The notes under the pieces are model-generated. The model saw only the letters and a program-made list of their open reading frames with translations, did no database searches and was not told where the DNA came from. From contig NZ_FCNU01000032.1 in assembly GCF_001545115.1 (NCBI RefSeq), positions 248,001 through 312,000 on the forward strand: DNA of 64,000 nt, written 5' to 3'. The stretch is from Candidatus Protochlamydia phocaeensis (lineage in GTDB: Bacteria > Chlamydiota > Chlamydiia > Chlamydiales > Parachlamydiaceae). Shown here one piece after another: positions 7,423 through 17,079 of the stretch (positions are counted from its first letter, which is position 1; each line of letters begins with the position of its first letter). A program made the position numbers and the translations under genes.

Positions 7423-9753
7423 TTGGTTCCTTCTATCAGCCTTAAAGGAACAAATTGGAAAAGATGGGGAGTTGAATTGATCTCTTTTGAGCAAAAGCAA
7501 GTAGGCTATAGCGCTCGGGAGCTGCAATCCGATAGCCGCTTAGCGGCAGAATTGCTTAGCAAGCAGAAGGAGGATTCTTTAAATTTTTACTACGCCTGGG
7601 AAAGTTTGCAAGATCCCTCTTCCCCTCGCTCATGGCAAGAATGGCTAGATAAGCAGCCATTGGGTTCCCACCTTCTTACGCAATCCTGGAACTGTCAAAT
7701 AGGCGAGCATTCGCAAAGCATCTCAATTGAATTGCTTAGGAGTCTTTATCAACGGGGCCGCTTGGATAGCTCAGATAGGATTATTGAACTCGGCCAATCC
7801 ATCGCCTCTCTTATTCAAAGCGATTCTATTTTTGGGAAAGCCTTGACCTATCCTTCCCCAAAAAAGGACGAGCCCTTTTTTGTGCCGGTCTTTCCGGATT
7901 CCTTTACTAAGCAAGCCTACCGAAAGTGCCAATCGAGATACTGGTCTTATCAAGCAGGCGGTGTCATGAAGACGGGAGATTTCAAAACGCTACAAGCCCA
8001 TTTTTTGCAAAAAGTAGCGATAGCTAAAGCATCTCCCTATCCATCAAATTCAGCCCGCCCCCACTCGCCTATTTCACAAGAAGAATTCACAGCAACCAAC
8101 CAAGTTTCTTGGAAGGTCATGATGCCCGAATTATTTGGCTACATCAGCAATGCAGAGGATGAGAACACCCTGCAAGAGACAGCCTTGGATGACATTCAAG
8201 TCCAACCTTATATTGAAGGCATGCGTCTGCTTTCCTTCCTCCATACTAAACCCCAGCTTCTAAAGGCTATTTTAGAGCGTTTAGGGCCAAAAGAGCAATT
8301 AAAAGCCGTGCTGACGGCCGTTTTTCAGATGCTCGACTTGCATGAAAACAATATCGGCCTTGCCCCACAAACCAACGATCAAATCAAAGCCTTTCGCAAA
8401 AAGACATTTTTTGTTTTAAATCTTTCCAATCAGACGTTCGAATTCATGAATTCTACGCCTTTCACCTTTGATGAGTTGCATGAAGCTTATTTGATGGGTA
8501 GCGTTCATGCAAATTCCATCATTTGCCTGGATGACCGCGCCCAAGTTTTATCTCATTTGCCCGAGTTGCATTCCGCTTTGGAAAGCCCGTGGGAATGGGT
8601 TCTTTTTGATCACGATCTTTGCTTTGCAGAAAGCAATCACTGGCAAATCATTCGAAGAAAAGAAAAGCTATGGACAATTTTCCCTCTGCGCTCTGTATTC
8701 CTATCCATGGATTACAAAGACATTCCCCTAACAGATGCCACGCTGGCCGAATTGGAGAACAGTCTGGAACGCGATCTTATCGCCCATCATGATATTGGAC
8801 AGCGCTATTCTCCTATTCGCAGGCGCTTATCGCCCGGCATTCAAAATCAGCTCGATGAGCAGCTAGATTATCTCTTGCGGCAAGATTGCTACTCATTGAC
8901 GGCAACAAGGAAAGTCGATAAAGAAGGCCTTATTACCACTGTGCAGGAAATTTTTGCCCAAGATTTGGCTGAAATGAAAGACCCTATTCACCAAGAGATC
9001 TGGAAGCTGATAGAAGACGATCTATCCTTTGTATTTGTTTACCCCAACGATACTTATGAAACCCTGGCCAGGCGCCATCGCCAAGATGTCGAGCAGCTGC
9101 GCGCCCTCAATAGCAATCAGCCCCTTATCCCAAAGCAAAAAATTAAGATAACCTATTCTTTATCCTCTCCCGATAAATTTGAGGAGCGCTTTAAAATAGC
9201 CATGCAGCTTTTTCCTAAGATGACTTGGCAGCAACAGCAGGCATTGAAAGAGCGGCTGCATCAAATGAGGGCTTATTTAAAAGCCTATCGCCAGCTTTGC
9301 CAGTTCAATCCAAATCCAAACAAGGTTTTAGAATGGTTGAAGATATTTATTGTAAGCTCTCTTTTCTCCAGCATTGATCGGCAAAACTATTTGGCATTCC
9401 TTGACACTAATTATTTAGCCTTCTTACAGCAGCCCATTATGTTAGAAGAATTCAAAGGATTGATTATAAAGGAGTGCAGGCCAACTTTATTCACATTAAT
9501 GAAGGCCATGTATCGGCATTTAGCCGATACAGAGTTGCTGACCAGGCTATGGGCAGAAAATAAGCCCGACATCAAGCATTTGGACCTCGTCGGCCATTAT
9601 AATTTTCCGCTAGAAACGATTATTCAAGATGTCCAGCAGACTTATCCTGTTCAAAGCCTAATTTATCGGCTTAGCAAAAAAGTGAACCAAACAATTTTAA
9701 AAGAAAAAAACCCCTATTTCTTCTTTGATTTTGAAGATGAAGAAATGAAATAA
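7423..9753 (+). CDS. C-terminal part of the interrupted kinase-like protein, with LysM-like segment
   Basis: Open in the same frame as the ORF ending at 7377. The listed start is a TTG without a ribosome binding site, and the first in-frame ATG (7966) is 181 codons further on, so independent translation is doubtful. Residue numbers here count from 7423. DLHENNIGL starts at D305 and FDHDLCF lies near residue 395; these resemble the catalytic D-x-H-x-x-N loop and the metal-binding aspartate of PI4K/HipA-like kinases. At about residues 535-575, VYPNDTYETLARRHRQDVEQL and IPKQKIKI look like a LysM fold. The remainder is helical without membrane segments. The distance between the candidate ATP-binding lysine (other ORF) and the catalytic loop, about 330 residues, is long for a kinase, so function is uncertain. 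Confidence 0.7.
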   Translation: MVPSISLKGTNWKRWGVELISFEQKQVGYSARELQSDSRLAAELLSKQKEDSLNFYYAWESLQDPSSPRSWQEWLDKQPLGSHLLTQSWNCQIGEHSQSISIELLRSLYQRGRLDSSDRIIELGQSIASLIQSDSIFGKALTYPSPKKDEPFFVPVFPDSFTKQAYRKCQSRYWSYQAGGVMKTGDFKTLQAHFLQKVAIAKASPYPSNSARPHSPISQEEFTATNQVSWKVMMPELFGYISNAEDENTLQETALDDIQVQPYIEGMRLLSFLHTKPQLLKAILERLGPKEQLKAVLTAVFQMLDLHENNIGLAPQTNDQIKAFRKKTFFVLNLSNQTFEFMNSTPFTFDELHEAYLMGSVHANSIICLDDRAQVLSHLPELHSALESPWEWVLFDHDLCFAESNHWQIIRRKEKLWTIFPLRSVFLSMDYKDIPLTDATLAELENSLERDLIAHHDIGQRYSPIRRRLSPGIQNQLDEQLDYLLRQDCYSLTATRKVDKEGLITTVQEIFAQDLAEMKDPIHQEIWKLIEDDLSFVFVYPNDTYETLARRHRQDVEQLRALNSNQPLIPKQKIKITYSLSSPDKFEERFKIAMQLFPKMTWQQQQALKERLHQMRAYLKAYRQLCQFNPNPNKVLEWLKIFIVSSLFSSIDRQNYLAFLDTNYLAFLQQPIMLEEFKGLIIKECRPTLFTLMKAMYRHLADTELLTRLWAENKPDIKHLDLVGHYNFPLETIIQDVQQTYPVQSLIYRLSKKVNQTILKEKNPYFFFDFEDEEMK

Positions 9754-9776
9754 AGAGAAAAACTAACCGAAATCGG

Positions 9777-9805
9777 CCTCTATCAGTTCATTAAACTGAT
9801 AGAGG
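9777..9805. terminator. Hairpin between convergent genes
   Basis: CCTCTATCAGTT and AACTGATAGAGG form a perfect 12-bp stem with a 5-nt loop between the kinase-like gene and the 3' end of glgP. The T-tract is weak on both sides, so it may act as a bidirectional or processing hairpin. Confidence 0.6.
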
Positions 9806-9822
9806 GTTGCATAATCATTCAA

Positions 9823-12384
9823 TTAGCTGCAGCGGTTATGTGCAGCATAGTCGTAGCGCACGCGATCCAAAAGCTCTTGATCAAGCGGGCAGGGTTGAAT
9901 ACCCCAAATCAACTCCGCATATTTATGAATCGAAAAATCAGTCGAGAATTTACCCATTCCGGCAATATTGTGGATGGCATACTCAGCCCAGCGCCGCGGT
10001 GTTTTATATAAAGCCTCGGCTTTAAGCTGGGTATCATAATAGCTTTGCAAATCTTTCAAAGTAAAATAGCGGTCGGGGGCCTCTCCGTAGTGCATTTCAA
10101 TCAGCTTATGGTAAAGGTCGCTAAAGACTTGATGCTCCTCTTCCGTTTGGGCAAATGTGCGATCTCTCAATGTATCGACAGCCTGTTTAATTTTTGGATT
10201 ACTCTCGTAAACATCTCTTGAACTATAAGCATTGGCCGCTTTCATCTGAGCAATTTGCTCAGCCGTACAGCCAAAAGAAAAAGGCCACCATTGAGGAGTA
10301 ATTTCTTCTTCCATTTCAATATTGGCGCCATCCTTGGTCCCAATCGTCAGCGCTCCATTGATCGCCATTTTCATATTGCCCGTTCCAGAGGCTTCGGTTC
10401 CCGCTGTTGAAATCTGCTCGGATAAATCGGTCGCTGGAATGACAATTTCGGCTTTTGTCACATTGTAATTCTCTAAATAGACAATTTTTAACTGGTTTCC
10501 TACAGATACATCGCGATTCACTTTACGTGCAATGCAGCAAATTAAGCGAATGATATCTTTAGCCGTTTCATAACCGGCCGCTGCCTTGCCGCCAATGATG
10601 GCCGTGCGCTTGATCCTGTCATGATTGGGATTCTGTGCAATTTCTTGATAAAGCATGATCAAATGCAACGCATTCATCAGCTGCCGCTTATATTCATGAA
10701 TGCGCTTGACTTGGACATCGAACATGGAATCGATTTCAATAAGCGGAGGAGGAGCAACAATGGTCCCTGTTTGATCGCGCAATTTATTGTCGCGGTTTAA
10801 AAACTCAATGCACCTCAACTTATTCTTGCGCTTAATCGCTAAAAATTCATCCTGCGAATCGGGATCGGCAGCAAAGCGCGCCAGCTCCCTGACTTTTAAA
10901 AAGTTTGTAATCCATTCATCGCCTATCCGCTTGGTGATAAACTTAGCCAGATCCGAGTTGCACTCAAGCAACCATCTTCTTTGTGTGACTCCATTGGTCA
11001 CATTGACAAACTTATCAGGGAAAAGTTCATAAAAATCTTTGAACACGACATTCTTTAAAATTTCGGTATGCAATTTGGCAACGCCGTTGACGCGATGCGA
11101 ACCTACAATGGCCAAATTGGCCATGCGGACTTTATTATTTTCGATAATGGACATGCGCCTGACACGTTCTTCATCTTGCGGGTAGCGTGCGCGAATGCTA
11201 GTACAAAAATCCTGATTGATGCGTTCAATGATGCGATATTGGCGGGGAAGAAGATAATACATTAACGTGCGATCCCACTGCTCCAGCGCTTCGCTTAGAA
11301 TGGTATGGTTGGTATAGCCTGTGCAGGTTTGAGTGATTTCGAACGCCGTTTTCCAAGGCAAATCATGCTCTTTTGTCAATATCCGCATCAGTTCGGCAAT
11401 GACAAGGGATGGATGGGTGTCGTTAATTTGAATGCGCACTTTCTCGGAAAATAGGCGGAAGTTGTTATATTGAACTAAATAGTGGCGCACAATGTCTTGA
11501 AGGGAGGCAGAGACCAATAAAAATTCCTGCTTAAGGCGGACGCGCTTTCCAATTTCGGTGTTATCGCTAGGATAAAGAACATCAGTCAATGTCGTATTCT
11601 CGGCCGCTTGGTCTAACCGTCCAGCATTATAGCGCTGCAATAAGAAATTGCGGGGCGAATCTTTAGTCGACCAAAGGCGGAGCGAAACAACGGAAAAATC
11701 GGCATTTTTGCTATAGCCCACAATGGGAATATCGTAAGGTAAAGCGCCTACTTCTTCGGCATCTTTGAGATCCATGATCTCATCGCCATGGATATTGTAG
11801 GATGTTTGCGGAGTTCCGCAAAATTTAACGTGGACGCGCCTATTGTCGCGGCGGAATTCCCATGGATTTTCATTGATCAGCCAGCAATCAGGCGCCTCCA
11901 CTTGCATGCCATCCCATATCTGCTGCTCAAAAATTCCGTACTGATAGCGCAGGCCATAAGCTTGGGCCGGATAATGATGCGTAGCCAACGAATCTAATAG
12001 ACAGGAAGCCAGCCTTCCCAAGCCCCCATTGCCCAAGCCGGGATCGTCTTCTCTCTGGATAATATCGCGAAAATTGCGGTTCATTTTTTGCATGACAATA
12101 CGTACAACGTCTTTTGAACACAGATTCGTGATATTATTCATGAAAAGACGGCCGGGCAGGTATTCCATAGACAGATAATAGATCATGCGTACATTATTTT
12201 TCGCAACCGTACGGGCCGTCGCCAACCAATTGATCATCGTCTCTTCTCGAATCGCATAAGAGAGGGCACGATAAAATTCATCTGAATTGGCCTCATCGGC
12301 AGTTCTGCCAATCGTATTGATTAAATAGGATTTCACTCTTCTGATTAAATCTTCAGCTAAAAGCTCAATATTGACGGAATTCAT
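9823..12384 (-). CDS. glgP: Glycogen/maltodextrin phosphorylase
   Basis: GlgP removes glucose units from glycogen as glucose-1-phosphate with pyridoxal phosphate as cofactor. The PLP motif EASGTGNMKMAINGAL is complete, with the Schiff-base lysine at K672, followed by TIGTKDGANIEM. Other family blocks are present: YLSMEYLPGR near the start, GNGGLGRLASC, QYGIFEQ, NDTHPSL, YTNHTIL, NGVTQRRWL and VKRIHEYKRQ. At 853 residues it has the usual length. It is divergent from the membrane-protein/Opp operon at 12497 and convergent with the kinase-like gene. The start ATG at 12384 gives MNSVNIELLAEDL, a normal N-terminus for chlamydial phosphorylases. Confidence 0.97.
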   Translation of the reverse strand: MNSVNIELLAEDLIRRVKSYLINTIGRTADEANSDEFYRALSYAIREETMINWLATARTVAKNNVRMIYYLSMEYLPGRLFMNNITNLCSKDVVRIVMQKMNRNFRDIIQREDDPGLGNGGLGRLASCLLDSLATHHYPAQAYGLRYQYGIFEQQIWDGMQVEAPDCWLINENPWEFRRDNRRVHVKFCGTPQTSYNIHGDEIMDLKDAEEVGALPYDIPIVGYSKNADFSVVSLRLWSTKDSPRNFLLQRYNAGRLDQAAENTTLTDVLYPSDNTEIGKRVRLKQEFLLVSASLQDIVRHYLVQYNNFRLFSEKVRIQINDTHPSLVIAELMRILTKEHDLPWKTAFEITQTCTGYTNHTILSEALEQWDRTLMYYLLPRQYRIIERINQDFCTSIRARYPQDEERVRRMSIIENNKVRMANLAIVGSHRVNGVAKLHTEILKNVVFKDFYELFPDKFVNVTNGVTQRRWLLECNSDLAKFITKRIGDEWITNFLKVRELARFAADPDSQDEFLAIKRKNKLRCIEFLNRDNKLRDQTGTIVAPPPLIEIDSMFDVQVKRIHEYKRQLMNALHLIMLYQEIAQNPNHDRIKRTAIIGGKAAAGYETAKDIIRLICCIARKVNRDVSVGNQLKIVYLENYNVTKAEIVIPATDLSEQISTAGTEASGTGNMKMAINGALTIGTKDGANIEMEEEITPQWWPFSFGCTAEQIAQMKAANAYSSRDVYESNPKIKQAVDTLRDRTFAQTEEEHQVFSDLYHKLIEMHYGEAPDRYFTLKDLQSYYDTQLKAEALYKTPRRWAEYAIHNIAGMGKFSTDFSIHKYAELIWGIQPCPLDQELLDRVRYDYAAHNRCS

Positions 12385-12496
12385 GCCTTACCTCATAGAC
12401 CATTCGAATAGATTGGAACAAACCAAGACTTTTTCATTATCCAAAATTTTAATTTAACATATATTATATTTAACTTCGAGAAAGGGATCGATTATT

Positions 12497-12703
12497 ATGC
12501 GCCGATGGCATTGGTTTCAGTTTATTGCCCATGGAGTATTAGCTCTTTTTATGGGCATTATGCTTTATGTGGTCTATATCGCCTTTAATCGCCATTCAGG
12601 ATCAACGGGTTTGGATATGGCGACAATCCAAAAGACTCGATATGAGGCTATTCCAGGCCCTCTTTCTACGCCCCCCTCACCTTCTTTATCCGATGAGTTA
12701 TGA
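12497..12703 (+). CDS. Small single-TM membrane protein
   Basis: A 68-residue protein with an AAAGGGATC ribosome binding region before the ATG. Residues 10-32 form one membrane segment (FIAHGVLALFMGIMLYVVYIAF); the C-terminus is Pro/Ser-rich and soluble. Its stop overlaps the ATG of the next gene (ATGA at 12700-12703), so the two are translationally coupled. It is not recognised as a known subunit. Position directly before a TauE/SafE-like gene, a class often linked to cytochrome oxidase assembly, suggests a small assembly partner, but this is a guess. Confidence 0.7.
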   Translation: MRRWHWFQFIAHGVLALFMGIMLYVVYIAFNRHSGSTGLDMATIQKTRYEAIPGPLSTPPSPSLSDEL

Positions 12704-13398
12704 CATTATTTTTTACGCTGCTGCCTCTCTACTTATTTGGAAATGTGCATTGCTTAGGCATGTGCGGGCCGCTTGTCATGATGCTCGGCCAGCACCGCTA
12801 TCGCGCGTTTTATTTCATCGGACGCTTGCTGTCATTCAGTCTGGCCGGTTTGCTGGCCGGCGAGGCTGGCGCAGTCGTTCAGCTTTTCTTAAAGCATTAT
12901 CATTTGGCCGAAACGATCAGCTTCCTATGCGGACTATTGATTATCTTATGGGGAGTTAGCCTGTTACTTAATTGGAAAACAGGCTTAATGCAGAAAATCA
13001 TGCAATGGAAGCTCCTGGCCTATTTTAATCAGCGCTTATCCGCTCTTCTTTTGAAAGATACGGGCTGGTCAACGTTCCTATTCGGCTTCTTCACCCTTGC
13101 GCTCCCCTGCGGTCAGACCATAGTCGTTTTTTCGGCCTGTGCCTTGGTCGGCAATGCCCTCGTTGGCTTATTTAATGGGTTTGCCTTTGCTCTTTTGACA
13201 ACCCCTTCGCTCGTATTGGCGATGCATGCCTCTACTTTTCTAAAAAGGCTAAAAAATTATACAAATACCGTTTTAGGACTAAGCACCATTTTTGTCGGAG
13301 CTTTGGCCTGCTGCCGCGGATTGGCAGAAATGGGATGGATCTCCCATTGGATACTTAATCCTGATTCCTCAACCCTCTACCATATTGTCATCTTCTGA
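12700..13398 (+). CDS. TauE/SafE-like (UreH/DsbD-type) transmembrane protein
   Basis: A 232-residue protein with about six membrane segments. The N-terminal motif GNVHCLGMCGP (H17, C18, C22) is diagnostic of the sulfite-exporter TauE/SafE-like family that is related to the DsbD/CcdA membrane domain. A second paired motif, LALPCGQT, lies in the second half at the equivalent repeat position. Members are often found with cbb3 oxidase or copper genes and are thought to move reducing power or metal across the membrane; which applies here is not known. It overlaps the upstream 68-residue gene by 4 bp and lies 2 bp before the binding-protein gene, so it is part of one operon with an oligopeptide transporter, an unusual context. 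Confidence 0.85.
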   Translation: MTLFFTLLPLYLFGNVHCLGMCGPLVMMLGQHRYRAFYFIGRLLSFSLAGLLAGEAGAVVQLFLKHYHLAETISFLCGLLIILWGVSLLLNWKTGLMQKIMQWKLLAYFNQRLSALLLKDTGWSTFLFGFFTLALPCGQTIVVFSACALVGNALVGLFNGFAFALLTTPSLVLAMHASTFLKRLKNYTNTVLGLSTIFVGALACCRGLAEMGWISHWILNPDSSTLYHIVIF

Positions 13399-13400
13399 TA

Positions 13401-15527
13401 ATGAATAAAGAACCCATCGGCCTCTACCTCTTTCGCTTCGTTTTAGGCTTTGGCCTCTTTGCCTTTATGGCCATGCTTTACTGGTCCTCGGTTCTTATCG
13501 AAGAGAATCTTAAATTTCTGCGCAGCGACCTCGTTCAAATTAAAAGCGACCTCTTCTCTCTGCGGACGGAAATAGAACGGGTGCGGACGGATATGCTAAA
13601 AACTTTGCTTGAACGCTCCAATTTTATTCCGGCTCCTTCTCTTCAAAGCCCTTCTCAAAAAGTTAACGAAAGCGCAACGGCAGCTCAAGCGGACAACCTT
13701 CTTTCCCCGGATCCTTTCTATGAGACCACTTTGCCGCAATTGTTGGGACCCGAATTTAAAGCGCACGGCATTCGCAAAGAGGCGACTATTGGCAAGCCCG
13801 ACAATCTTCATCCGTTCAGCAACTGGAGCGAGATAGCGACTTGGAATAGGCTTTGCACGGTAGGGGTAGCAGGACAAGAAATCGGCAAATATGAGACCCT
13901 GACGCCTGATATGGCCCTTAAAATGGAGCTGCGCGAGAATGCGCAAAAGCAGCCTGAGTATTGGATTTTTTTGCGGCAAGATGTATTTTGGGAACCGCTT
14001 CGACAGAACCACTTTTCCGAAGGGGTCGTCCTCGCTCCCCACTTTTTTCGCAAACATCCCGTCACTGCCCACGATTTCAAGTTTTACTTCGATGCTGTCA
14101 TGAATCCGCATGTAGAGGAGCCAAACGCCGTCTCGCTGCGCACGTATTTAAGCGATATCGAAGACATTCAAGTGGTCGATGACTATACGATGGTCGTCAG
14201 GTGGAAAACACAGAAAATAAAAGATGGGAAGGAAAGCGAAGCCTTTAGAGCCAAATACCTTTCCAAATCTTTAACCGGCTCCCTCCGTCCGCTTGCCTCT
14301 TTCGTTTACAAGTATTTTTCTGATGGCTCCAAGATCATTGAAGACGACTCCGCCCCTCAAACTTACCGAACAAATCCCATCTGGGCCCAAAACTTTTCCC
14401 ATCACTGGGCAAACAATGTCATAGTCAGCTGCGGAGCCTGGTTATTTGATGGCATGACGGACAGGGAAATTCGTTTCCGAAGAAATCCCAATTTTTACGA
14501 TCCTTTAGCTGCCTTAGCGGAAGCTTACGAAATAAAATTTAAAGACTCTCCGGATGCCATTTGGGAAGAATTTAAAACGGGCAAATTAGACTTATTCACC
14601 CTTCCACCCCATCAGCTTTCCGAGCTAGACCGCTTTTTGCAAAGCAGCCCTTATCAATTCCAAGAAAAGCAAGGGCTTGCCATTAAACGCTTGGACTATC
14701 TAGCCCGCAGCTATTCTTATATTGGCTGGAACCAGGCCAATCCTCTTTTTAAGAGCAAAAAGGTCCGCCAAGCCCTGACAATGGCGATTGACCGCGAGCG
14801 AATTATCCAGCAAAACCTCAATGGCATGGGCATTCAAATCACGGGAACATTTTTTCCCCTCTCTCCTTCTTACGACCCCAGCCTTAAGCCGTATCCTTTC
14901 GATCCACAACAAGCCCTGCGCTTGCTCTCCGAAGAGGGATGGTACGACAGCAAAGGAGAGGGCGTACTGGGGAAGGTCATCGATGGAAAGTATACTCCTT
15001 TTAAATTTACGCTGACCTATTACGTAAAAAATCCTACCACCAAATCCATTTGCGAATACATTGCAACAACGCTGAAAGAAATTGGCATTATTTGCAATAT
15101 CAATGGCGTAGACCTTGCTGATCTATCGGCAGCTTTCGACGATAAAAGCTTCGATGCCCTCTTTCTAGCATGGACGTTAGGCACTCCTCCTGAAGATCCC
15201 AAGCAACTTTGGTACTCGACGGGGGCCAAGCAAAAGGGGTCTTCCAATTCTATTGGTTTTTCCAATGCAGAAGTCGATGCCATTATCGACCGGCTGGATT
15301 ATGAATATGACTATCAAAAACGCCTGGAGCTTTATCATCGCTTTGACGCCATTATCTATGAGGAAGCGCCTTACACCTTTTTGTATGCTCCAAAAGAGGC
15401 TTTGGCCTATCGCTCCTATTTACAGAATGTGTTTATCCCGGCCGACCGGCAAGACCTGATTCCGGGCGCAAATGTCGGCGAACCCGTGCCAGAGATTTTT
15501 TGGATCAAAGACCTCTCTTCACAATAG
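13401..15527 (+). CDS. Oligopeptide ABC transporter solute-binding protein (OppA-like), membrane anchored
   Basis: A 708-residue family 5 binding protein. Instead of a cleavable signal it has a TM anchor at about residues 12-31 (FVLGFGLFAFMAMLYWSSVL) followed by a coiled coil (residues 35-70, FLRSDLVQIKSDLFSLRTEIERV). The binding domain starts near residue 130 and shows family landmarks: MALKMELRE, FLRQDVFW, HPVTAHDFKFYFDAVMNP, DDYTMVVRWK, YSYIGWNQANPLFKSKKVRQAL and MAIDRERII. The 36 bp gap to the permease gene and shared strand show an operon. Substrate is presumably peptides. The coiled coil and non-cleaved anchor are uncommon for this family and may allow oligomerisation or fixation to the permease, which itself has enlarged loops. 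Confidence 0.9.
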   Translation: MNKEPIGLYLFRFVLGFGLFAFMAMLYWSSVLIEENLKFLRSDLVQIKSDLFSLRTEIERVRTDMLKTLLERSNFIPAPSLQSPSQKVNESATAAQADNLLSPDPFYETTLPQLLGPEFKAHGIRKEATIGKPDNLHPFSNWSEIATWNRLCTVGVAGQEIGKYETLTPDMALKMELRENAQKQPEYWIFLRQDVFWEPLRQNHFSEGVVLAPHFFRKHPVTAHDFKFYFDAVMNPHVEEPNAVSLRTYLSDIEDIQVVDDYTMVVRWKTQKIKDGKESEAFRAKYLSKSLTGSLRPLASFVYKYFSDGSKIIEDDSAPQTYRTNPIWAQNFSHHWANNVIVSCGAWLFDGMTDREIRFRRNPNFYDPLAALAEAYEIKFKDSPDAIWEEFKTGKLDLFTLPPHQLSELDRFLQSSPYQFQEKQGLAIKRLDYLARSYSYIGWNQANPLFKSKKVRQALTMAIDRERIIQQNLNGMGIQITGTFFPLSPSYDPSLKPYPFDPQQALRLLSEEGWYDSKGEGVLGKVIDGKYTPFKFTLTYYVKNPTTKSICEYIATTLKEIGIICNINGVDLADLSAAFDDKSFDALFLAWTLGTPPEDPKQLWYSTGAKQKGSSNSIGFSNAEVDAIIDRLDYEYDYQKRLELYHRFDAIIYEEAPYTFLYAPKEALAYRSYLQNVFIPADRQDLIPGANVGEPVPEIFWIKDLSSQ

Positions 15528-15563
15528 GACAAGAAAAAACATAAGAAGACAAGAAAAGGGCCT

Positions 15564-17066
15564 ATGGGAAATTACATCTTGCGCCGTCTGCTTCTGCTTC
15601 CTTTGACCCTGTTCTGCATTGTTTTAGTCAATTTTGTCGTCATCAACTTAGCGCCCGGGGATCCCGTTTCTTTTGCTGAAATCTCCCAAGAAGGCGGAGC
15701 AAGCCGCCGGGAAGACCGCTCCGTTGCTTTTGGAAGCGATCAGCGCTATTTGCAGTTCCGCGAATTTTACGGGCTGACCTTGCCCATCCTTTTCAACAAT
15801 TGGCCCTCTCTTTCCTTAGGGTACGTCCAGAAAACGCTATGGCAGCTTGTCCATCATCGCAGCTCGCCCGAGAGCCAAGAAGAAATGCCCCTTAAAGAGT
15901 ACGACAACTTGCGCATTACCTTTGGAGACCAGGCGCGCTTCATTATGCCCCATCTATTGACCGTTCTGGAGGATCCCCAAACCCCTCCTGACATTCGCGA
16001 ATTGGCCGCTCGCTTTTTTGCCAGAGGAGGATCGCGCCAAGGCTATATTGGCGCAAACCTAACGCCTGAGCAAAAGGCTTGGAACCGACGCATTGCCCAA
16101 GACGATCTGCTGCTGCGCTCCTTTATGTGGACAAATGGAGCTTCATCCGAAGAAATCCTACAAAAAGTTAATCAAATGCGGCAATGGTATGAGCAAAGCA
16201 AGGACTTTTATCATTTCAATCCTGGAAAATGGGAAAAGCTTTCTCTCTTTTTCTTTGAAACGCGCTTTATGAAATACATGGGCCGCATTGTCAAACTGGA
16301 TTTTGGAACGCTGCGAAATGATTCAAGCAAAACGGTTTTAAGCGAAGTCGTCAAGCGCTTCAAATACTCTTTGACTTTGGCCCTTATTCCCATGCTCATC
16401 ACTTTTATCCTTTGCCAGTTCTTTGGCTTTTTGATGGCATTCAAACAGAGTCAATGGCCCGACTATCTATTCAACCTTCTCTTCTTAGTCCTTTATGCCA
16501 TTCCCGTCTTTGTCGTCGCTCCTTTTCTCATTGAAAAAGTCGCTCTTTACCATACCTTTCCCTTTACGTCGATCCCTATTCCCTTCAGCGGCTTTACCAA
16601 TCCGGACCGCGTGTATGACCAAGAAACGTCTTACCAAAGGCTGTTGGACATCGTGCAACACATCGCCTTGCCCATTCTAGCCATCATGTATGGAAGCCTG
16701 GCATCCGAATCCCGTCTTTCTCGGACAGCTGTTTTAGAAGTGCTGCGCCAAGATTATATCCGCACGGCGCGTGCAAAAGGTGTCCCTCCGTCTATCATTC
16801 TTTTTAAACATGTAGGACGCAATGCGGCGATTACCATCGTCACATCGCTGGCCGGATCGCTTGGAATCATTCTAGGCGGATCTTTAATTGTTGAGACCTT
16901 ATTTGATATCAATGGATTCGGCAAATTTTTTTACGAAGCGATCATTAACAGAGATTACAACGTCATTATGTTCTCAGCTTTAGCCGGCTCTTTTTTAAGC
17001 CTGCTCGGCTATCTGGTGGCCGATCTTGCCTACATGTGGCTCGATCCAAGGATTACATTGGAATAA
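15564..17066 (+). CDS. Oligopeptide ABC transporter permease (OppB-like), enlarged loop
   Basis: The first permease of the Opp-type importer. It starts at ATG 15564 after AAAAGGGCC. TM1 (LLLLPLTLFCIVLVNFVVINLAPGDPV) is typical of OppB/DppB. The usual short region before TM2 is replaced by a soluble stretch of roughly 230 residues (about 35-262). The permease domain then resumes with KYSLTLALIPMLITFILC and ends with the EAA loop DYIRTARAKGVPPSIILFKHV and the last membrane segments. Total length is 500 residues against about 310 for the family. The extra domain should lie on the periplasmic side. No frameshift is seen. It precedes the OppC-like gene by 13 bp. Confidence 0.9.
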   Translation: MGNYILRRLLLLPLTLFCIVLVNFVVINLAPGDPVSFAEISQEGGASRREDRSVAFGSDQRYLQFREFYGLTLPILFNNWPSLSLGYVQKTLWQLVHHRSSPESQEEMPLKEYDNLRITFGDQARFIMPHLLTVLEDPQTPPDIRELAARFFARGGSRQGYIGANLTPEQKAWNRRIAQDDLLLRSFMWTNGASSEEILQKVNQMRQWYEQSKDFYHFNPGKWEKLSLFFFETRFMKYMGRIVKLDFGTLRNDSSKTVLSEVVKRFKYSLTLALIPMLITFILCQFFGFLMAFKQSQWPDYLFNLLFLVLYAIPVFVVAPFLIEKVALYHTFPFTSIPIPFSGFTNPDRVYDQETSYQRLLDIVQHIALPILAIMYGSLASESRLSRTAVLEVLRQDYIRTARAKGVPPSIILFKHVGRNAAITIVTSLAGSLGIILGGSLIVETLFDINGFGKFFYEAIINRDYNVIMFSALAGSFLSLLGYLVADLAYMWLDPRITLE

Positions 17067-17079
17067 TACCAAAGGAAAT

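Noticed and set aside
17026-17079. Upstream start of the OppC-like permease
   Set aside because: It overlaps the OppB-like gene and lacks a ribosome site, while AAAGGAAAT lies before the ATG at 17080.
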